A DNA stretch of 64,000 bases from Grammothele lineata. Its lineage: Eukaryota > Basidiomycota > Agaricomycetes > Polyporales > Polyporaceae. Both the position numbers and the translations under genes were made by a program. This document shows positions 58,159 through 64,000 of the stretch, one piece after another. How positions within the stretch are numbered: position 1 is the first letter of the stretch; each line of letters starts with the position of its first letter. Where the stretch lies: NCBI GenBank assembly GCA_002150815.3, contig NDFF03000383.1:434001-498000 (forward strand), given 5' to 3'. The notes below the pieces were generated by a model. That model saw only the letters and a program-made list of their open reading frames with translations, made no database searches and was not told where the DNA came from.

Positions 58159-60378
58159 TCACACCTTCTTCAACGACTGCAGGATCTTCAGCAATACGTC
58201 GACGAGGCCCGAAATATCCTGACTCGCAGCATCCGTGCTTGTAGCGGGCGGGGCAGCAGCGGTGCTCGACGCCGACGGAGTAGCGGTGCTCGTCTGGGGA
58301 GGCGTGCGTGTCGGGTTCGACATCGCGAGGGCGAGCAGCTTCTCGAAGTCCGGAGTACCCACGCCCGTCGCCGGGTCCCACCCGGCCAGCGCCGGGAAGC
58401 CGTCCGTCCCGCACCCAGGGTTGCTCCCGGTCGTGATATCGTTGAAGCCCCTTGAGCCGGTCTGATAGATGAGCGGGTTGAGGAAGCCGAGCTGTGGCTG
58501 GCCCGCGGCGAGGAGGGCGTCGTTCAAGAGCGACACGAGCGCCGCGAACGAGGGAGTTGACGCGCTTGTGCCGTCTACGGGTTGCTCGACGCCCCCCACG
58601 ATGATGAGGAAGTTGGTGCCCTGCATGGAGACGTCGGGGAACGCGCGCCCGGTCGTGTTGAACTGGCCCTGGTTTGTTGTCCCGAGCGCTTCAAGGTATG
58701 TCTGGACAGCAACAGACTGGTAGTCGGGGCGCGCGAAGAGATTAGAAAACCCGCCGGAAGAGTAAGGCGCAGTGGTTTCGGGAACATTCTGCGTTGCACC
58801 AACAGATGTGACGCTATTGTCCTCCGTCAGTGGTAGCTATGTATGAACGACGGGACTGGCTTACAAGGGGCACGAGTTAGGGAACGTAGGCATGAAGCCG
58901 TTTGCACCAATGCACTGGGGAGCAACACCTCTTCCACCTGCCACGCCGTTGTCTCCGGATGAAAAAAGCACTGATGTCCCTCGCGCGCCGAGCTGCGCAA
59001 AGGCGTTGCACGTTGCGCTACCAGACGACTGACGTCAATGCTGGGTACCCAGATAGAGAACTAAAGATCCTCACATCGCGATATCCTCAAAGCCTTCGAC
59101 TGTCAGATCTTCGTTCCCGCTGTAGCTCGTAGACCAGACAACAGGCACAGTTTCTTGAGAGAGCAAAAAGTTGGCCATGGCTAGGAACTCGAACGTGTTC
59201 CCCGTCAGGTTGCCCCGTGAGATGAGCGTCGTTGGGACGTCTGTCGCAATCCCAACAGCGTATTGGATGTCAAGGCTCTAAGCGACCACCTGGTCAACAA
59301 TGTCCTCGTGCACGGAGACCGTACATGCTCACCGCCTCAACCGTCCCACCAGAGAAGTCCGTAATGTTGTCGACCGAAATGAACGCGACTTGAGGCTGAG
59401 GATTGAGATCCGGACGCGCCACGCTCAAGAATTGCTGCGACAAGATTGTCAGCATGTAAAGCAAGATGGAGAAGCTAGGAACAAAAGCCCGCACCTGCGT
59501 ATCAGTGGGATCTGCGAATTCGTCGTTAAAAGCAGAGACGAAGAAGGTGTTGTTTGCTTGAGTGGCAGGAGTAGAGGGAATGTTGTAAATCTCCTGAAGA
59601 CAGGTTGGCGTGATCGACAAGTTGCAGCGAGGGTCGATCTGGCGTTTGGACAAAACCCGCTTAGAACTGGCAAGCGAGGGTCCTTGCCCGGCGCGCCTGA
59701 TCTCTTGCATGGATGACTTTGTAATCGGAGCCATAAACCTCCAAGCAATGTGTCAGTACGTCGTTGGATAATGACCGCAGGTGACCGGTCGACGTACTGG
59801 GTCGTAGGATACACGAAAGAGACGTGCTCCTGGAGCGCGGCGGGAAGCGCGTATGATAACGTGCGGACCATCATGGCGTTCGTATCCTCATGAATGTAAG
59901 CGGCGTAGTCGGCGCCAAGGAGGCTGTTGGCTTGTTCGACGGGGACAGTGAACTCTAACATGTCACCTGCGGCTGTGGCCGGCGTCGCCGTGATGCCGTT
60001 CTTGCTCAGCCAGGCGGTAACTGCGGCCACACTCTCCGGCTTAGGTGCAACTAGTTGCTCAACCTGTTAGAAGAACATGGCTTAGCTCCACCAGTGATTA
60101 CGGCGAGCGACGGAGATCACCTCGGATTTGGAGAGGTGTCTTCTGTAGTTAGCACTAGAGGGATCGCTGACATCCAAGACCGCTGAGTGGAGTCCGGCGA
60201 CGTTGTTCTGAGGCATTGCGACAGTGAGCTTGATAGACCCGCCCGTAGGTGCGTCCGCGGCGACATAGCCCACCGGGGGCGTCTCTAGCTGACTATGGAC
60301 GACGAGCCCTCGATCATGAGTAGGCCGACCAAGTGCGGCAGAAAAGGTAGAAAGAAGAAGCAGCACAGCTGCATGCAT
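58159..60378 (-). CDS. Secreted sedolisin (family S53), copy 3
   Basis: Seven exons (60121-60378, 59798-60063, 59495-59738, 59333-59434, 59075-59277, 58865-59017, 58159-58813) give 626 aa. A signal peptide (residues 1-17) is followed by the pro-kumamolisin domain ([17 protein letters not shown]), a linker with KRVLSKRQ, probably the cleavage site, and the catalytic domain: Glu289, Asp293 ([10 protein letters not shown]), oxyanion Asp380 (FSSGDNG), Ser492 ([12 protein letters not shown]). Its intron positions match copy 1, and exon 2 is 266 nt in all three. The sequence is clearly more diverged than the tandem pair at 31.7-37.7 kb. The tail is Ser/Thr/Ala/Pro-rich and ends in an amphipathic [14 protein letters not shown]. 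It is separated from the others by about 20 kb, so it is an older dispersed copy. Confidence 0.93.
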
Positions 60379-61660
60379 AATGGAAAAAAGAAGAAGAGGA
60401 GAGAAGGAAGGAAAAGAGGCGGTCTCGAAGCAAAGAGATATGTCAACACTAGGCCCCGCATGTGGTATTTGAGTGGAGGCGTACCGCCGCAGCTATTGCA
60501 TCCATTCCATAATCAGACATTGTGGTTGAGAGAGACCGTCAAGATGCAGGGTCTCGGGTTCGCGTCGATGCACTGAAGTACTGCGTACGCCCACTGTGAG
60601 TCAGACGGAGGACACGCCTGTTGAACAGCAAACTTACGGAATGACAGATGGCAATGCCTTGGTAGTTAAGTTGCCTGAACAGCCTCAGGAGAAGACCACC
60701 AAACAAGGGGGCTTTTGCGCAGTGAGAACCGGGACGCACTATACCCGAGTGCGTAAAGTCGTTAACGTTGACCCGTGGGCCAGTAGCCATTGATATGTGT
60801 GATTGACTTTGACGTCCGCGATCAGCGTTGGCTCCGGACCCGGGCGCGGGAGTGAGTATCGTTGATCGACTATTTCAAGATGGCTTCGCTTTGAACTTTC
60901 GAATACAGCTAGCTACTACTTAGCGTGAATAGTCCCCATGTCCGGACATCGCTAAAGCCGTGAAGCTTCGCAGGATGCAATACCGGCCATCTGCCAGTGT
61001 GTTCACGTCTAAAACAGTGCTTGGCAGAAAAAGATGCGGATAGGTACGTACCTGCGAACGTGGTGAACGTCGCGAGGAATCTTGGTGCACGAGTGCCTCA
61101 AATACCCCCCGAAAAACGGCATACATACTACAGATGGATTATGGAGTGCAATGACCACCGGTCACGACTTAGCTGTAGCAGATGCGAAAATATGACTCCA
61201 GTTAGCCCAAGTGAAATAAAACACTACCACGTCAAGGAGAGTCTCGCCGGATACAAACAAATCGTGTGCCTACGCCTAACTGCTCCGGCTTCGACGGAGG
61301 CACAGTAGCCATGGAAATTATTGCTTGAGCACTTGGCATAAATACGGTCGCGCTCGGAGACTCATCTTGCCGCGTAAATGTACAGATATTACCTGTAGTA
61401 GAGAACCGCATGGTAGTAAAGGCACCGTCTATGCTTGATCTTTGTCCACAATTTGGAGGTCGTAGTACGAGGGAGAGACAACGTGAGGGTGATTGAAGTA
61501 CTACCAGTGAATTAATGTCATCGGGCCGGCTTCGACTGCTTCGCCCTATTATAGGGTTAGGGTTACTAATGAACTCGAGTACAGGCAGCGACCTGGCGAC
61601 CTTTCAGGCTCCAGTCCCTTTGTTTCATACAACCACCCTGCGCCACTCCACCACTTCATC
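60379..61660. other. Intergenic
   Basis: Divergent promoter region of the third sedolisin and the Mad3 gene. The 60379-60440 part is purine-rich (GAAGA/AAAG runs), the 5' leader of the sedolisin read on the other strand. No supported gene. Confidence 0.45.
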
Positions 61661-63388
61661 ATGATGGACGTATTTACTGACGATACTTCTGCTCCCCCCA
61701 TCGTTGATTGCGACGTTCTCGAGGCTGCCAAGGAAAACATCCAGCCACTCGCCGCGGGCAGGCGCGTCACTGCACTCTCCTCTCTCCTTACCACCCCACA
61801 TGCCCAACGCGAAGCGCGTCTCGCCGACGCGCGCAAGAGACACCGCACCAACGTGGAGATAGCTATGGAAGATGAGGATGAGGATGCGGATCCGCTGGAA
61901 GCTTATTCCCGCTTCGTGAACTGGACAGTGGAGAACTACCCCCAAGGCCACAGCGCGGAGTCCGGGTTGCTCGAGCTTCTTGAGGAAGCGACACGAATTT
62001 TGAGGGATAACAGGGGCGGGAAGTGGAGGAACGACCTACGGTATCTGAAGCTCTGGGTGCTGTACGCGAGCTACGTCGACAAGCCGACAATTATCTTCAA
62101 ATATCTGCTCGTGAACGAGATCGGGACGAGCCACGCTCTATTCTACGAGGAGTATGCGATTGCGCTCGAACTTGCTAAGAGGTGAGTAGCTATAACATTC
62201 CGACACGCCATAGCTGTGCTCATGGGGACAAAGACGCGTCGAGGCGGACGAGACGTACCTTCTCGGTATCGCTCGCAAGGCGACACCCCTCGAACGCCTT
62301 GAGTCGAAGCACCGCGAGTTCCAGAAACGCATGATGGCTTCCCCCGCGATACCCTCTACCCTCAGCCAGCCGGAACTCGGTGCTACAACTGCTGCTTCCG
62401 CCAGTCGTCGCAAAGTGCTTGGTGAGCCCTCATCGCGCACCACCCGCACCGGTGCCACCCGCGCGCCTTCTATTAGCGAAGACGTCTTCTCTGCGCCCGC
62501 ACCCCCTCGTCCAAATGCGCGCATGCCAGTCTTTTTGGACCCCTCTGGCGATGCGGAGAACGACCCAGACCAGGCGACGAACCCGACGCCATGGCCGGAG
62601 CTCGGCACGCGCAAGTCGCGCGTTAAGGAGAACGCTATCGAAGTCAGCAAGGCCGCTGGCACCACGCTTCGTCAGGCTGGCCGCGGGACGCGTGCACCGT
62701 CTGGGTCACGTATCGCCGTTTTCCGTGACCCTGCGCCTGACGACGCAGCGACGATGCCGCCTCCACCCGTGCCTGTGGCGAGGAAGGAGAAAACCCGGTC
62801 CACGAGCAAGTCCTCGATTCCGGTCTTCCGCGATGACGGTGTTTCTGGCTCGTCAGAGCCCGCTGCGAAATCCAGGACGCGTTCGGCGAGCAAGAGCTCC
62901 ATCGCCGTCTTCCGCGATGACGAAGAGCCTTCTACGCCCTCGGGTCCATCTGAAGTCGTGGCCAAGAAGGGCAAAGGCAGGACGGCGAGCAAGAGTTCTA
63001 TAGCAGTGTTCAAGGATGAAGACGAGGGCGAGGCCGTTCCAGAGTCAACGACGAAGAAAGGGAAGGTGAAGGGCAAGGGATCCATCTCCGTCTTTCGAGA
63101 CGAGGAAGAGCCGACAACCCGGGCTACCCCCACCGTACCGTCTACGCCGAAGTTTGTTCCTTTCCGAGATGAAGAAGAGGTACGTCTGCTTAGCCTGTTT
63201 GGGCCACAGAAGATGTGTTGACGCGCCTATAGCCCGGCACTCCAACAACAGCGGGGAGTTCCGTTCCCGGAACCATTATGCGTCCCAAACCATCTGTCAA
63301 GGATGTTACAATGAGCGCAGAGGCTGAAGCGCTCAGGAAGGACCCCTTCAAGAACTACCGCGAGGAGGAGCGGCCAGCTGACGATTGA
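61661..63388 (+). CDS. MAD3: Spindle checkpoint protein Mad3/BubR1-like, with ABBA-like motif array
   Basis: Three exons (61661-62181, 62234-63179, 63233-63388) give 540 aa. KEN box 1 lies at residues 24-26 (EAAKENIQPL). The Mad3/Bub1 TPR region covers about residues 80-215 (YSRFVNWTVENYPQG, LRYLKLWVLYASYVDKP, IFKYLLVNEIGTSHALFYEE, ERLESKHREFQKR). KEN box 2 is at 305-307 (RVKENAIEV). Around and after it, short motifs of the form IxVFRD recur: residues 271 (MPVFLD), 334, 369, 397, 430, 458 and 481 (FVPFRDEEE). They resemble ABBA motifs that bind Cdc20. No kinase domain is present, so it is the Mad3 rather than the Bub1 type. As part of the mitotic checkpoint complex it would inhibit APC/C-Cdc20. 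A classical Bub3-binding GLEBS motif was not recognised. Confidence 0.93.
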
Positions 63389-63550
63389 ATTGGATGTTGC
63401 ATGGATCACGCTGCTTGGGAATATTGCTTTATAATCTGACCCACCGTTGTATACGTACCGCGTTTTAGAGCTTTTATGCTATGACTTCCTCAACTGTACC
63501 AATACGAATCACAGTTGAGACTCCTGCCTGCACTACTTAATTAGCAAATG

Positions 63551-63570
63551 CGACGCGACGCGTCGCGTCG
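63551..63570. repeat. 20-bp perfect palindrome containing ACGCGT
   Basis: CGACGCGACGCGTCGCGTCG is its own reverse complement and is centred on an MluI cell-cycle-box-like ACGCGT. It lies about 160 nt after the Mad3 stop. Confidence 0.7.
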
Positions 63571-63663
63571 TAAGTCACCTGATCGCGCCCACTACCAAAT
63601 CGGGGTGCATCTACTGCCTGCGCCCGCGACGATCAATGAAGTCAGTGCCGCAGCATCGCAGTA

Positions 63664-63891
63664 TTAGAAGTGCAGCGACTCGAACTCGGACTGCATCCAC
63701 GTTTCCTCTCGCTTGATCTTCGACGCGTTTACTGCTGTAATGTCTTTCAAGAAAGGTGCCTTGCATCCATGTGCCCCCGCGACAGCCCGTGGTGAACCGA
63801 CCAAGCTCAGCTCAAGCAAGGACAAGGTGGTGTATACCAACGGTCGCTCTGTCATCGTAAGAGTTCTATCGCTCAGTCTACAACTGTTCAT
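63664..63891 (-). CDS. Possible 3' exon of a gene entering from beyond the window
   Basis: A minus-strand frame ends with SKIKREETWMQSEFESLHF and a TAA at 63664. The end reads like a real C-terminus (charged and aromatic). Upstream on this strand only about 330 nt remain in the window, without a sure start; splice sites are not fixed. I do not recognise the family. Confidence 0.3.
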   Translation of the reverse strand: MNSCRLSDRTLTMTERPLVYTTLSLLELSLVGSPRAVAGAHGCKAPFLKDITAVNASKIKREETWMQSEFESLHF

Positions 63892-64000
63892 CGTTAAGAG
63901 AGCTTGCGCCGACTCTAGATCCGTGACTTGAAAGTCCGTCTAGATACTTGATGCGCTACGTGCATCGACCCTCACAGTTCGACTACTTCATAGGACCCCG

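Noticed and set aside
1..64000. CRISPR array, bacterial operons or rRNA
   Set aside because: No spaced direct repeats, no ribosome-binding-site-led gene runs and no rRNA-like sequence were seen; the gene structure is eukaryotic throughout.

Overview
The window is nuclear DNA from a basidiomycete fungus, most likely an agaricomycete of the polypore type. The evidence is dense genes on both strands, many spliceosomal introns of about 50-65 nt with GT..AG ends, GC-rich coding DNA, secreted sedolisins of the wood-decay type, F-box and HET proteins, and a family of WW-like/transmembrane proteins. Exon models were built by hand from splice signals, reading phase and family conservation; where every phase closes and total exon length is a multiple of three, the model is given as complete. 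Layout: (1) 1-3.0 kb holds the 5' part of an omega-like glutathione transferase and an F-box protein, both on the minus strand. (2) 4.2-12 kb holds three members of one WW-like family: two short tandem genes on the plus strand (307 and 300 aa), separated by a 323-bp foldback element, and a long membrane form on the minus strand (811 aa). A fourth member (493 aa) lies at 19.2-21.1 kb, and a possible relic lies near 23 kb. (3) 12.2-15.7 kb holds a divergent housekeeping pair: a complex I assembly factor (mimitin/NDUFAF2) and proteasome subunit RPN3. (4) 15.7-29.2 kb is gene-poor apart from a small acidic protein, the fourth family member and decayed coding relics. (5) 29.3-43.3 kb holds a single-pass membrane protein, two tandem sedolisin proteases, a tRNA-Cys gene with a tiny intron, a compositionally different island carrying an unknown gene, and a secreted GH47 alpha-mannosidase. 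(6) 44.4-58.0 kb holds an F-box protein with probable frame damage, an NmrA-like protein, a secreted class 3 lipase, a HET-domain protein, the oligosaccharyltransferase subunit SWP1 (ribophorin II) and a third F-box protein. (7) 58.2-63.4 kb holds a third sedolisin and a Mad3/BubR1 spindle checkpoint protein whose C-terminal half carries a striking array of Cdc20-binding-like motifs. How the genes work together: the three sedolisins, the lipase and the GH47 enzyme form a loose set of secretory-pathway enzymes. Mimitin, RPN3, SWP1 and Mad3 are ordinary housekeeping genes, and they frame accessory material (WW-like family, F-box, HET, foldback element, island) that looks fast-evolving. The most unusual items are the WW-like family with its shared 21-nt microexon and membrane/soluble split, the ABBA-like array in Mad3, and the 323-bp foldback element between two family members.
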